DNA from: Patescibacteria group bacterium
GTDB lineage: Bacteria > Patescibacteriota > Patescibacteriia > Patescibacteriales > Patescibacteriaceae
NCBI GenBank assembly: GCA_028704945.1
Contig: JAQWEL010000002.1
Span: forward strand, 1 to 64,000
Direction of reading: 5' to 3'
Length of the DNA: 64,000 nt
Part shown: in pieces, positions 24,796-33,946 of the stretch
How positions within the stretch are numbered: the stretch's first letter is position 1
Layout: each line of letters begins with the position of its first letter
The notes under the pieces: generated by a model
The model's input: the letters and a program-made list of their open reading frames with translations, nothing else
The model's database searches: none
What the model was told of the DNA's origin: nothing
Translations under genes and position numbers: made by a program

Positions 24796-27573
24796 ATGAA
24801 TAAGATAAAAAAAGATAAATTGATTGTGATTGATGGTAATGCTTTGATTCACCGCAGTTTTCACGCTTTGCCGCCGACCCTTAGAACTCGGGACGGGGAG
24901 CAGGTTAACGCTGTTTATGGTTTTACTTCCTTTTTGCTAAAAGCTTTAAAAGATTTTAAGCCGACTTATGTTATCTTGACACTTGATCGCAAAGCTAAAA
25001 CTTTTCGTCATGAAGCCTATGCTGAATATAAAGCGACAAGAGTAAAAGCGCCAGATGAATTATATGCCCAAATTCCATTGGTTAAAAAAGTGGCTCAAGC
25101 TTTTGCTATCCCGATTTATGAGTTAGATGGTTACGAGGCTGACGATTTGATTGGCACTATTGCCAACCAAGTTGATGACAAAGTTGATACGATTATTGTG
25201 ACCGGTGATCAAGACACTATGCAGCTTATTAATGAAAGTACTTTTGTTTACACGATGAGCCGTGGCTTAACCGACAGCGTTTTGTTTGATGAGGCCGCAG
25301 TGAAAGCTAAATATGGTTTTAAGCCAAAACAGATGATTGATTATAAAGGCTTGCGTGGCGACCCATCTGATAACATTCCAGGTGTTAAAGGCATTGGTGA
25401 AAAAACAGCCACTGAGCTTTTGGCGGAATTTGATTCAATTGAAAATCTCTATCAGCAGCTTGATTCAGATAAGATAAAACCGAGGATTCGTGAATTGTTA
25501 ACCACTTATAAAGATAAGGCTTTTTTAAGTAAAGAATTAGCCACCATTGATTGTGCGGTACCGATTAAGTTTTCTTTGGCCGAGGCGATTTTTGGTAAAT
25601 ATCAGGTTGAAAAAGTTTTGGAATTGTTTTCTGAATTTGAATTCAAGAGTTTATTAAATAAATTTAAAGATGTTTTAAAAGAATATGGCGGTGAATTGGC
25701 GGACGTGGCTGATTCAAAGATGGCTAGAAACAAAAGAGACTTTAATTATCAATTAGTCGATAGTGAGGCTGATTTTGAAAAGTTTTATAAAAAAATTAAA
25801 CAGGCTAAAGTTTTTGCCTTTGACACTGAAACCACTGGTTTGGATAATTTTAATGCTAAAATTTTAGGCGCATCATTTGCCTTGGCTGATGGCGAAGCTT
25901 ATTTTTTAAATTTGCGTGAAGCCAAGTCCGAGGTTAATTTATTTAATTTTTCTGATAGCACTAAATTAACACCGCAGTGGTTAGAAAAATTAAGACCTAT
26001 TTTTGAGGATAAGAAAATAAAAAAAATCGGTCATAATTTGAAGTTTGATTTAAAAATTTTAGGCGCTTTAGGTATCGACGTTAAAGGGGCTGATTTTGAC
26101 ACTATGATCGCCTCCTATTTATTGCACCCCGATAACCGTCAGCACAATTTAGATGCTTTAGCTTTTACTGAATTGAATTTTGTTAAGATAAATAAAGATG
26201 AATTAACTGGTGATAAAAAGAAAGATAAAGATTTTTCCGCGGTCAGTGTAGAAAAATTATCTAATTATGCCTGTGAAGATGCTGATATGACTTGGCGTCT
26301 GCATGAAAAATTAGCCAAAGAATTAGCTGAAGAAAAATTAACTAAATTATTTGATGAATTAGAAATGCCTTTAGTGACTGTCTTGGCGCGAGTAGAAAAT
26401 GCCGGTATTGTTTTAGATACTGAATACTTAGCTAAGCTGGATAAGATTATTGATCAAGATTTAAAAGGTTTGGTAGAAAAAATTTATCAATTAGCCGGCA
26501 AATCTTTTAATATCGCTTCGGTTCAGCAGTTGCGCAAAGTTTTATTTGAAGATTTGCAGATTGCGACCGAAGGTTTAATGAAAACTAAAACTGGCTTATC
26601 GACCGGAGCGGCCGAATTAGAAAAGCTCAAAGGCAAGCATAAAATCATTGACTATATTTTGGATTGGCGAGAGTTAAACAAGCTCTCCACCACTTATGTA
26701 AAATCTTTGCCGGAATTGATAAATTCAGCTACTGGCCGGGTGCATACTAATTATAATCAAACCGTGGCCGCCACTGGTCGTTTGTCCAGTTCCAATCCTA
26801 ATTTGCAAAATATTCCGATGAAAACTGAACTTGGCAAGAAGATTAGACGAGCTTTTGTGGCTGATAAGGGCAAAGTTTTATTATCGCTTGATTATTCTCA
26901 AATTGAACTTCGTTTAGCCGCCATTATGTCTAATGACCCAGGTTTGGTTAAAGCTTTTAAAAATAATCTTGATATCCACACGGCTACAGCCGCCGCGATT
27001 AATGGCGTCAAACTTGAAGAAGTGACTAAGACTATGCGTCGAGCCGCTAAAGCGATTAATTTTGGCTTGTTGTACGGGCAAGGCGCGCATGGCTTGGCCG
27101 AAGGAGCTAACATTAGCTACGCACAAGCTAAGCATTTTATTGATGAATATTTCAGACAGTTTGCCGGCGTTAAGGAATATATCGAAAAGTGCATTAATCA
27201 GGCTCGAGAATACGGCTATGTAGAAACTTTATTCGGACGTCGCCGCTATTTGCCAGACATCAATTCAAATTTGTCTTCGGTTAGGCGCGCAGCCGAGCGT
27301 ATGGCAGTCAACACTCCGTTGCAAGGCACGGCGGCAGATATGATTAAAAAGGCGATGATTGAAGTTGATGCTTTTTTGCAAACAGGGTATAATGATAAGG
27401 TCAAGATGATTTTGCAAGTGCATGATGAATTAGTTTTTGAATTGTCGGAAAAATTAGTCCCAGAAGTAACTAAACAGATTAAACAGATTATGGAAAATGT
27501 AATTGAAGCCGATGTACCAATTTTAGTTGAGGCTAAAGTTGGCCCGAATTGGGAAGAAATGAAAATGATTTAA
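24796..27573 (+). CDS. polA: DNA polymerase I
   Basis: Repair and Okazaki-fragment polymerase. The 925 residues hold three domains. The 5' nuclease spans about 1-290 (DGNALIHRSFHALPP, EADDLIGT, TGDQD, KGLRGDPSDNIPGVKGIGEKT). A 3'-5' exonuclease retains DTETTGLD (about 343), NLKFD (about 415) and the YACEDAD Asp (about 492), so it should proofread. The family-A polymerase has motif A DYSQIELR (about 699), motif B RRAAKAINFGLLYG (about 748) and motif C HDELVFE (about 876). Complete and normal in length, with no SD before ATG 24796. Confidence 0.98.
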   Translation: MNKIKKDKLIVIDGNALIHRSFHALPPTLRTRDGEQVNAVYGFTSFLLKALKDFKPTYVILTLDRKAKTFRHEAYAEYKATRVKAPDELYAQIPLVKKVAQAFAIPIYELDGYEADDLIGTIANQVDDKVDTIIVTGDQDTMQLINESTFVYTMSRGLTDSVLFDEAAVKAKYGFKPKQMIDYKGLRGDPSDNIPGVKGIGEKTATELLAEFDSIENLYQQLDSDKIKPRIRELLTTYKDKAFLSKELATIDCAVPIKFSLAEAIFGKYQVEKVLELFSEFEFKSLLNKFKDVLKEYGGELADVADSKMARNKRDFNYQLVDSEADFEKFYKKIKQAKVFAFDTETTGLDNFNAKILGASFALADGEAYFLNLREAKSEVNLFNFSDSTKLTPQWLEKLRPIFEDKKIKKIGHNLKFDLKILGALGIDVKGADFDTMIASYLLHPDNRQHNLDALAFTELNFVKINKDELTGDKKKDKDFSAVSVEKLSNYACEDADMTWRLHEKLAKELAEEKLTKLFDELEMPLVTVLARVENAGIVLDTEYLAKLDKIIDQDLKGLVEKIYQLAGKSFNIASVQQLRKVLFEDLQIATEGLMKTKTGLSTGAAELEKLKGKHKIIDYILDWRELNKLSTTYVKSLPELINSATGRVHTNYNQTVAATGRLSSSNPNLQNIPMKTELGKKIRRAFVADKGKVLLSLDYSQIELRLAAIMSNDPGLVKAFKNNLDIHTATAAAINGVKLEEVTKTMRRAAKAINFGLLYGQGAHGLAEGANISYAQAKHFIDEYFRQFAGVKEYIEKCINQAREYGYVETLFGRRRYLPDINSNLSSVRRAAERMAVNTPLQGTAADMIKKAMIEVDAFLQTGYNDKVKMILQVHDELVFELSEKLVPEVTKQIKQIMENVIEADVPILVEAKVGPNWEEMKMI

Positions 27574-27584
27574 AGTTCAAATAT

Positions 27585-27707
27585 ATGGTTTTAGCTCCTA
27601 AAGAAAAATTGCTTTTAATAGGTGGAGGAATTTTGGCGCTGGTGTCGTTAGTGTTTATGATTATCCAGATTGCCGCCTCAGTCGGTACCTTAATTACCGG
27701 CCAATAA
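27585..27707 (+). CDS. 40-residue single-span membrane protein
   Basis: ATG 27585 to TAA 27707 encodes a short basic N-terminus (MVLAPKEK) and one long hydrophobic helix (LLLIGGGILALVSLVFMIIQ...). It lies 11 bases after polA and 20 bases before another small membrane gene, all co-oriented, so it is probably translated from the same message. Function unknown. Confidence 0.55.
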   Translation: MVLAPKEKLLLIGGGILALVSLVFMIIQIAASVGTLITGQ

Positions 27708-27727
27708 AATTTTAAGCTAAATATTTT

Positions 27728-28069
27728 ATGCAAACTAAGAGAACGGTCAATTTTGCTATTCTCGGTGTTTTTATACTCGACATTTTGTTGATTATTTTAG
27801 CGCAAAGATTTTTTGAAAAAGAAATAACTAAGAAATTTTTTAGTATTTTTATTTCGGTTCCTTTTTTAGCGTTAATCTTAATAATGGTTTTTAAATCTTT
27901 ATCAGGCGTCCCTGAATTAGTTGACGGTGAACCGCTTAAAAACAAAAAAGAAGCGCCGAAACATCTTAATATCACTATTGATTTATTGGTTTATGTCGGT
28001 CTCTTGTTAGTTGGGGCATTATTATTTTTTTTGTCTTGGAGATATCTTAAATTCGGCCAAATATTTTAA
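27728..28069 (+). CDS. Small membrane protein, unknown function
   Basis: 113 residues with three to four hydrophobic helices: FAILGVFILDILLIILAQRF, FFSIFISVPFLALILIMVFK, and LLVYVGLLLVGALLFFLSWR, separated by a polar loop (PELVDGEPLKNKKEAPKH). It lies between the 40-residue gene and murD, 3 bases before the latter, suggesting a polA-murD operon. Not recognised. Confidence 0.7.
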   Translation: MQTKRTVNFAILGVFILDILLIILAQRFFEKEITKKFFSIFISVPFLALILIMVFKSLSGVPELVDGEPLKNKKEAPKHLNITIDLLVYVGLLLVGALLFFLSWRYLKFGQIF

Positions 28070-28072
28070 TAT

Positions 28073-29407
28073 ATGAATAAAACAACTTTACACAATAAGC
28101 GCTTGGCTATCTTGGGTTTAGGCGTAGAAAATTATTATTTGATTAAATGGCTGATTAAACATAAAATTCATTGCCAAATTACTGTTTGCGATCAACGGGC
28201 CATCGGAGCCTTGGGCGATAAATTTATTGAGCTAAATAAGCATAAGCATATTACTTGGCAGTTGGGTAGCGAATATAATAAAAATTTAGATCGTTATGAT
28301 GTTTTATTCCGCGTGCCAGGTTGGCCTGTTAACTGTCCAGGTATCAGTAGCGGTTTGAAGAACAACAAAAATTTGATTTTAACTAGTCCAATGCGTTTTT
28401 TCTTGGATCTTGTCGGGACTAATAATATTATCGGTGTGACTGGTACTAAGGGTAAGGGAACAACCAGTTCTTTGATTACCGCTGCCTTGAAAAAGGCCGG
28501 CCTAAAAGTTTATTTGGGCGGTAATATCGGCGTAGCACCCTTTAGTTTTATTGATAAGTTAACTAAAGCTGATTATGTAGTTTTAGAATTATCCAGTTTT
28601 CAGCTTGAAGATTTTCATCTTAGTCCTCATATTGCTGTTTTAACAAATTTTTATCAAGAGCATTTAGCGCCAGCCGATCCCAATAATCCAAATTATCACA
28701 AAACTTTGTCGGCTTATTGGTTAGCTAAGTTTAATGTTGCTAAAAGTCAGACCGCCCGTGACATTTTTATTATCAATGAAAAATTAAAAGACAAATTACT
28801 GAAATGGGAAGCTAAAAATGGCCGACTAAAACAAAGAGTTATTTATTTTGGCAAATCAAATTTGAAATCAGCTTTACCGGGCGAACATAATAAAGAGAAT
28901 ATCGCTGCCGCTGAAGTTGTGGCCAAGGTTTTAAAAATAGATAAAGAAGCTGTTGCCAAAGCTGTTAGCAAGTTTAAATCATTGGAGCATCGGCTTGAAT
29001 TGGTTAAAGAAATCAATAAGGTGCGTTACTATGATGACAGTTTTGCGACTACCCCAGAATCGGCTATTATCGCCCTAAGGTCTTTTTCCGAAAAGATTGT
29101 GTTAATTGCCGGCGGAGCTGACAAAGGTTCTGATTTTAAAGAATTAGCTCAAGCAATTAAAAATAAGGTTAAATATGTTTGTTTATTGGCAGGCGATGGC
29201 ACTAAACGAATAGAAAAAGAATTAATTAATATTAATTTTAAAAATTATACCGTTTACGGCGATTTATTTTCAGCCATGAAAAAAGCTAAAAGTTTAGCCA
29301 AATCTGGAGAGATAGTTTTAATGTCCACCGGTTGCGCTAGTTTTGGTATGTTTGATAATTACAAAGAAAGAGGTAAACAATTTAAAGAAATTGTTAATAA
29401 GTTTTAA
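28073..29407 (+). CDS. murD: UDP-N-acetylmuramoyl-L-alanine:D-glutamate ligase
   Basis: Adds D-Glu to UDP-MurNAc-L-Ala in peptidoglycan precursor synthesis. The 444 residues have the N-terminal UDP-binding Rossmann domain (LAILGLGVENYYLIKWLIKH), the Mur ligase ATP loop GVTGTKGKGTTSSLI (near 122), LELSSFQLE, and the C-terminal domain YYDDSFATTPESA with GGADKGSDF, which is diagnostic for MurD. Length is normal. Its presence supports a peptidoglycan wall, though no other mur gene is in the window. Confidence 0.95.
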   Translation: MNKTTLHNKRLAILGLGVENYYLIKWLIKHKIHCQITVCDQRAIGALGDKFIELNKHKHITWQLGSEYNKNLDRYDVLFRVPGWPVNCPGISSGLKNNKNLILTSPMRFFLDLVGTNNIIGVTGTKGKGTTSSLITAALKKAGLKVYLGGNIGVAPFSFIDKLTKADYVVLELSSFQLEDFHLSPHIAVLTNFYQEHLAPADPNNPNYHKTLSAYWLAKFNVAKSQTARDIFIINEKLKDKLLKWEAKNGRLKQRVIYFGKSNLKSALPGEHNKENIAAAEVVAKVLKIDKEAVAKAVSKFKSLEHRLELVKEINKVRYYDDSFATTPESAIIALRSFSEKIVLIAGGADKGSDFKELAQAIKNKVKYVCLLAGDGTKRIEKELININFKNYTVYGDLFSAMKKAKSLAKSGEIVLMSTGCASFGMFDNYKERGKQFKEIVNKF

Positions 29408-29439
29408 AATAAAATTAACACTTAATTAGTTTTAAATAT

Positions 29440-29475
29440 AACCGATTTGTTTTTTACAGGCATATCGGTTTTTTG
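29440..29475 (+). terminator. Rho-independent terminator
   Basis: AACCGAT/ATCGGTT stem, 17-nt loop, then TTTTTG, after murD. Confidence 0.75.
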
Positions 29476-29542
29476 TTTTAATATTTGTTAGAAGCGCTAA
29501 AATGTGTTATATTTTAATAAATAATAGATTGATTAAACGAGT

Positions 29543-31051
29543 ATGTTTTTGAAAAATAATTTTAAAAAAATTAACCCAGCTAAAACTAAAGGTTTTACTT
29601 TGATAGAGATGTTGATAATAATAGCAATTATCGGTGTTTTAGCGACTATCGCTTCAATCAGCATGAAAAGCGCTCGGTCTAAGGCGATGGATGTTAAAAA
29701 AGTTAGTGATATAAGAGTGCTCCAGTCAGGTTTGGAAATGTATAAGCTTGATGAAGATCAGTATCCGACAAACATTCAAGCTAATTGGGGGAAGCCATTA
29801 GTTGGTCCGACTTCGGGTAAGACGTATATGATTTTACCTAAGCAATTGACTGGGAATTCTTATGGCGATTATTGTAAAGGTATTGATTCTATCTATGATT
29901 ATTCGTCTGCCAGTAGCAATACTTATACTGTTAAATATTGTTTAGATAATCCGATGAATAGTTGCGCTCCAGGACCGAAAACGGCCATACCTAATTTGAT
30001 TATGAACTGTGAGGCAACGCCGGCTTCGACTTGTGTTTCTTCTTGTCTCGGCAAGTGTAGCGGAGAACTTGATAATTGCGGGACAACTGTCTGTCCAGCG
30101 CCGACAGTACCCGATGTCTCAGGTTTAACAGCAAATCCTTCAAGTGGCCAATTAGCTATTGGTTGGACGGCTGTTGCTGGAGCCTCTAGTTATGATGTTT
30201 GCGTAAAGACTGTCGCTTCTGGCAATTGCGCTAATGCTGATTTTTCAGCTACCAATAATTCAACTACTAATAGTTATGTTAAAACAGGTTTAACCAATGG
30301 CACCACATATAATGTAGCTGTCAGAGCAAGGCTGTGTTCTAACGCCACTATCGGAGCTAATCCTAATTCTCAAGTTACTGTTTCGTTAATTGTTCTTAAT
30401 GCTTGTAACGCTCCTACGCGCACCACAGAATGTAATGCAACTAATAATAAAGGTGACATTTGTGGTGGCGGACAGCTCTTTTGTAAAGGCGAAGCTAATT
30501 GCGGCGGCGCTAATTTAGTGGCCGCTCCATCAAATTGTACCGGAGCATTGACTTGCAATTGCGCTAATGATTCTTATTCTGCTGCCTGGAAAACATCTAA
30601 TACGGCCAACATTGGTGATTTTACGGCGACTAATCCTTATATTGGTTATCAGAATATAAATGGCAATGCTGAACAAACAGAGGTTAGTTATGTGGCTAGC
30701 TTAGACTATCCAGCCGCTAAATTTTGCGCTGACTTAAAGATTAATGGTTTTGACGATTGGTATTTGCCCAGCCAAGCTGAATTGTGCGCCATGATTAGAA
30801 GCGGTAATACTTGCAGTAGTTTAACTGCGTCAAATGTTTGCCAAGCTGGCATTAACCAAGCTGCTAGTAATTCTCCCTTGAATAGTTGTTCTAATGGCGC
30901 CCCCTTTGTCACCGGTTTAGGCGGTCCCGGCTACTGGTCTTCTAATGAGTATAGTGCTTTAAATGCTGTGGCTCAACAACCTACACAAGGTTATGTAGGT
31001 AACAGTAACAAAACTTCTCCTGGCTATGTCCGTTGTATTCGTAGATTTTAA
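29543..31051 (+). CDS. Prepilin with fibronectin III and DUF1566 domains
   Basis: 502 residues. Class III leader and helix (KGFTLIEMLIIIAIIGVLAT), pilin core, a short Cys-rich linker, a fibronectin type III module (about 190-285: GQLAIGWTAVAGASSYDVCV, TNGTTYNVAVRARLC), then a C-terminal DUF1566/Lcl-type domain. The last shows AAKFCADLKINGFDDWYLPS, PGYWSSNEY and SPGYVRCIRRF. Both added modules occur in surface proteins and suggest a ligand-binding pilus subunit. No clear SD. A bidirectional terminator follows. Confidence 0.87.
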   Translation: MFLKNNFKKINPAKTKGFTLIEMLIIIAIIGVLATIASISMKSARSKAMDVKKVSDIRVLQSGLEMYKLDEDQYPTNIQANWGKPLVGPTSGKTYMILPKQLTGNSYGDYCKGIDSIYDYSSASSNTYTVKYCLDNPMNSCAPGPKTAIPNLIMNCEATPASTCVSSCLGKCSGELDNCGTTVCPAPTVPDVSGLTANPSSGQLAIGWTAVAGASSYDVCVKTVASGNCANADFSATNNSTTNSYVKTGLTNGTTYNVAVRARLCSNATIGANPNSQVTVSLIVLNACNAPTRTTECNATNNKGDICGGGQLFCKGEANCGGANLVAAPSNCTGALTCNCANDSYSAAWKTSNTANIGDFTATNPYIGYQNINGNAEQTEVSYVASLDYPAAKFCADLKINGFDDWYLPSQAELCAMIRSGNTCSSLTASNVCQAGINQAASNSPLNSCSNGAPFVTGLGGPGYWSSNEYSALNAVAQQPTQGYVGNSNKTSPGYVRCIRRF

Positions 31052-31073
31052 TATTTTGAATTGATTATTTTGC

Positions 31074-31108
31074 AAAAACCCTTCAGCTTGATTAGTTAAA
31101 GGGTTTTT
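31074..31108. terminator. Bidirectional terminator
   Basis: AAAAACCCTT/AAGGGTTTTT, a 10-bp stem with T runs on both strands. It separates the plus-strand prepilin from the minus-strand ncRNA candidate. Confidence 0.85.
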
Positions 31109-31149
31109 GATTTATTTTGACTTTCGTAATTTGTTCGTTTACAATACAA

Positions 31150-31384
31150 TAAGAAAAGCCCATTATCTTATTTCGGGGCGTTCGAAAGTTAGGAGGGGTG
31201 CTTTCGAACTTAAACCGCCGAAACAAGACAATGAGCTTTTAATCACATCCATTTTACCGCCCACAAGTTAGCCAATGGGTAGGACAGATGGTCAAGGAGG
31301 GAGATCACCTGAGCCCGTGCCACAACTAACAAGCAAGCAGTAAAATAGATACGATTTTTTAATGTTAACATCTTCTTAAGTGTT
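31150..31384 (-). ncRNA. Candidate structured small RNA of about 235 nt with CCUCC loops
   Basis: The 425-base gap has no ORF. A minus-strand promoter lies at 31391-31418. The transcript would begin with a domain closed by TTACTGC/GCGGTAA and end in a 23-bp stem (31154-31176 with 31218-31240). Its three irregular pairs are all G-U on the minus strand but A-C on the plus strand, which fixes the strand. Above it a 9-bp stem GTTCGAAAG/CTTTCGAAC presents a 12-nt loop CACCCCTCCTAA. A second CTCCCTCCTT lies in the 5' domain. Both resemble anti-Shine-Dalgarno sequence. Not recognised as 6S, SRP, RNase P or tmRNA. Confidence 0.6.
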
Positions 31385-31390
31385 CAAAAT

Positions 31391-31418
31391 ATCTTAGCAA
31401 TTTAAAATAATTTGTCAA
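31391..31418 (-). promoter_or_regulatory. Promoter of the 31.2-kb RNA candidate
   Basis: Minus-strand TTGACA, 16-base spacer, TAAGAT. Predicted start near 31384, reading away from the divergent 31.5-kb gene. Confidence 0.65.
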
Positions 31419-31476
31419 TATGGCGGCATTTACAATATTATGTAATAATAAAATTGTTTTTCATTTTTAAAATTTT

Positions 31477-31947
31477 ATGGATTCATTGTCACACATATTA
31501 TTAAATAATCTTATCTATAAGGATGTTCCAATGGAATCACGAGTTTGGGCAATCGTTTTGGGCGCCATTCCGGATTTATTTGGTTTTTCTTCAATGTTTA
31601 ATACAGAAGATTTAAAAAGAGCTTTGTTTTTTAAAAAAATGCCGCAATCAATGATTCCAAAAAAAGCCATTTTAACTTACAGGTTATCTCATAGTTTAGT
31701 TTTGTGGATGATTATTTTTTTATTTTTATATTTTTTAAATTATAAGTGGGCGGCTATGATTTGGTGCGGTTGGGCTCTTCACATTTTGACTGACGTCTTC
31801 ACTCATTCAAGTCGTTCAGCCTTAGCCCCTAGAATTTTTTGGCCATTATCGGACTGGTGTTTTGCCGGATTCAATTGGAGTCAGAAAAAATTTTTAATTT
31901 TTAGCTATTCATTGTTTGCGATACTGTATTTTATTTTTTATTTTTAA
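31477..31947 (+). CDS. YdjM-like membrane-bound metal-dependent hydrolase
   Basis: 156-residue polytopic protein with conserved polar residues of the YdjM/DUF457 membrane hydrolase group: MDSLSH (His 6), AIVLGAIPDLFGF (Asp), YRLSHSLVLW (His) and CGWALHILTDVFTHSS (His/Asp/His). These probably ligate metal near the membrane. Helices fill the rest. Substrate unknown. It is 24 bases upstream of ruvB on the same strand, with no SD. Confidence 0.75.
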   Translation: MDSLSHILLNNLIYKDVPMESRVWAIVLGAIPDLFGFSSMFNTEDLKRALFFKKMPQSMIPKKAILTYRLSHSLVLWMIIFLFLYFLNYKWAAMIWCGWALHILTDVFTHSSRSALAPRIFWPLSDWCFAGFNWSQKKFLIFSYSLFAILYFIFYF

Positions 31948-31971
31948 CTTTATAACGACTAGAATATAAAT

Positions 31972-32979
31972 ATGGAAGAAAGAATTGTGGCGCCAATTGC
32001 TAAAGAGAATGAGGAAGCCCAAGAAAAATCACTGCGGCCGAAATTTTTAAGTGAATACGTCGGTCAAGAAAATGTTAAGGCTAATTTAGCAATTTTATTA
32101 GAAGCAGCTAAAAGACGCGGTGAAACAGCCGAGCATCTTTTGTTTTATGGCGCGCCTGGTCTTGGTAAAACCACTTTAGCTTATATCGTTGCCGCTGAGC
32201 TTGGTGTTAATCTGCGAATTACAGCCGGTCCAGCCATTGAAAAGACTGGTGATTTAGCCGCTATTTTAACTAACTTGCAAGAAGGAGATATTTTGTTTAT
32301 TGATGAAATCCATCGTTTATCCAGGGTGGTTGAAGAAATCTTGTATCCAGCTATGGAAGATTCAGTATTGGATATTATTATCGGTAAGGGACCAAGCGCT
32401 AGGACGCTTAGGATTGACTTGCCTAAATTTACTATCATCGGCGCTACCACTAAAGTCAGTTTATTGTCCGCGCCTTTGCGCGATCGTTTTGGCGCTGTTT
32501 ATCATCTGGATTTTTATAATACTGAAGAATTGTCAACTATCATCAAGCGTTCCAGCTCAATTTTAGCGGCTGGCTTGGATGATGAGTCGGCCATGGAAAT
32601 CGCTTGCCGTTCCAGACGAACGCCACGTATCGCTAATCGTTTATTAAGACGGGTTAGAGATTACGCCGAAGTAAAAAATGATAATATTATAGATTTGAAT
32701 ACCACTAAAACGACTTTAGAGATGTTGGGCGTCGATAGTTTGGGACTTGATAAGATTGATCGGGCTATTTTAACCACTATTATCGATAAGTTTTCTGGCG
32801 GCCCGGTTGGGCTGAATACTTTGGCGGCCGCTTCCGGAGAAGATGAAGAAACGATTGAGGATGTTTATGAGCCTTATTTAATACAGCTCGGATTTTTGGA
32901 CAGAAGTTCACGGGGTCGTATTGCCACGCCTAAAGCCCGAGAACATTTAGGTATTACTAATAAAGATGAATTATTTTAA
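31972..32979 (+). CDS. ruvB: Holliday junction branch-migration helicase RuvB
   Basis: AAA+ motor driving branch migration with RuvA. The 335 residues contain [15 protein letters not shown] (Walker A), [16 protein letters not shown] (Walker B), [18 protein letters not shown] (sensor 1/Arg finger) and the C-terminal winged helix ([17 protein letters not shown]-like region, [15 protein letters not shown]). Length is normal. It sits with yebC and ruvC, an order often seen with ruvA, which is not in this window. Confidence 0.98.
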   Translation: MEERIVAPIAKENEEAQEKSLRPKFLSEYVGQENVKANLAILLEAAKRRGETAEHLLFYGAPGLGKTTLAYIVAAELGVNLRITAGPAIEKTGDLAAILTNLQEGDILFIDEIHRLSRVVEEILYPAMEDSVLDIIIGKGPSARTLRIDLPKFTIIGATTKVSLLSAPLRDRFGAVYHLDFYNTEELSTIIKRSSSILAAGLDDESAMEIACRSRRTPRIANRLLRRVRDYAEVKNDNIIDLNTTKTTLEMLGVDSLGLDKIDRAILTTIIDKFSGGPVGLNTLAAASGEDEETIEDVYEPYLIQLGFLDRSSRGRIATPKAREHLGITNKDELF

Positions 32980-33040
32980 AATTTGCCATTTTTAAAAAAT
33001 TGTTTTAGTATTATTTCGAAATATATTAGCTTCAAAAGAT

Positions 33041-33754
33041 ATGTCAGGACACTCAAAATGGGCAACAACTAAAAGAGCTAAAGCTTTGGTCGATGCCAAG
33101 CGCGGAGCTGCTTTTACAAAAGTTGCTAACAATATTGCCATTGCCGCTAGAAATGGCGGAGACCCAGAAACCAACTTCCAATTAAGGATTGCTGTTGAAA
33201 AGGCCAGAATGGTTAATATGCCAAAAGATAATATTGAAAGGGCTATTAAAAGAGGCACTGGTGAAGCTGGTGGAGTTGCCCCGGAAGAATTAATTTATGA
33301 AGCTCTTGGCCCAGCCCAAACTCAGTTTGTAGTTAAATGTTTGTCAGATAATCGCAATCGAACCGCCGCTGTCATCCGCCACGCTTTTGATAAGCACGCC
33401 GGATCAATGGGCGCGGTAATGTGGAATTTTGAACAAAAAGGCGTTATCCATATTTTGGCTGATAATTTAAAACAATTAGACTGGGATGAGTTTGAATTGG
33501 AATTAATTGATCAGGGGGTTGAAGATATTGAAAAAGACGAAGATGGCATTAGTATTTATACCGCTATGGGTGGCTTACAAAAGGTTAAAGTATTTTTAGA
33601 AAGTAAGAATATTATTATTGAATCAGCTGATGTGGAATATGTAGCTAAAGATAAAGTAGACATAAGTGAATCTGATAGTGATAAAGTTGAAAAGATTATC
33701 GATGCCCTAGAAGAATGTGATGATGTAGCCGACTATTATACCAATATCAAATAA
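33041..33754 (+). CDS. yebC: YebC/PmpR-family protein
   Basis: 237 residues, normal for the family: MSGHSKWATTKRAKALVDAK start, NGGDPETNFQLRIAVEKAR, MPKDNIERAIKRGTGE, and YEALGPAQTQFVVKCLSDNRNRT. Described historically as a transcription regulator. YebC proteins have more recently been linked to translation of difficult (proline-rich) sequences, so the exact role is open. It commonly neighbours ruv genes, as here. A terminator hairpin overlaps its stop codon. Confidence 0.95.
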   Translation: MSGHSKWATTKRAKALVDAKRGAAFTKVANNIAIAARNGGDPETNFQLRIAVEKARMVNMPKDNIERAIKRGTGEAGGVAPEELIYEALGPAQTQFVVKCLSDNRNRTAAVIRHAFDKHAGSMGAVMWNFEQKGVIHILADNLKQLDWDEFELELIDQGVEDIEKDEDGISIYTAMGGLQKVKVFLESKNIIIESADVEYVAKDKVDISESDSDKVEKIIDALEECDDVADYYTNIK

Positions 33755-33780
33755 GCAGTTAATCTCTGCTTATTTTTTTA
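33751..33780 (+). terminator. Rho-independent terminator overlapping the yebC stop
   Basis: ATAAGCAG/CTGCTTAT stem with T7. The first arm includes the last codon and TAA of yebC. Confidence 0.8.
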
Positions 33781-33820
33781 AAGTATTAATTTAAAAAAAT
33801 AAAAAGTGTTGATTTTAATA

Positions 33821-33916
33821 ATAATAATTAGAATTAGTGATTCGCTCAAATTTTCCCGCAGGACTGAGGCCCTGCGGGAAAATTCAATCCGCTCTATCAC
33901 TAATTCTAATTATTAT
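33821..33916. repeat. Bipartite inverted-repeat element, copy 1
   Basis: Outer stem: 21 bp perfect (33821-33841 with 33896-33916). Internal loop: TTCGCTCA on the 5' side (33841-33848) and CAATCCGCTCTA on the 3' side (33885-33896). Inner stem: AATTTTCCCGCAGG/CCTGCGGGAAAATT (14 bp) with 8-nt loop ACTGAGGC. It lies between the yebC terminator and ruvC, about 30 bases before the ruvC ATG. The same architecture recurs at 44.8, 54.4 and 57.8 kb. Confidence 0.85.
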
Positions 33917-33946
33917 CTTGAAGCGTTGTAAAAAGAAGAAATTTTT

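Noticed and set aside
31260-31330. Possible SRP (4.5S) RNA in the 31-kb gap
   Set aside because: The conserved GGAAG/AGCA helix-8 core is missing on both strands.
33821-33916. Element copy 1 as a plain terminator of yebC
   Set aside because: A separate terminator already overlaps the yebC stop, and no T tract follows the element.
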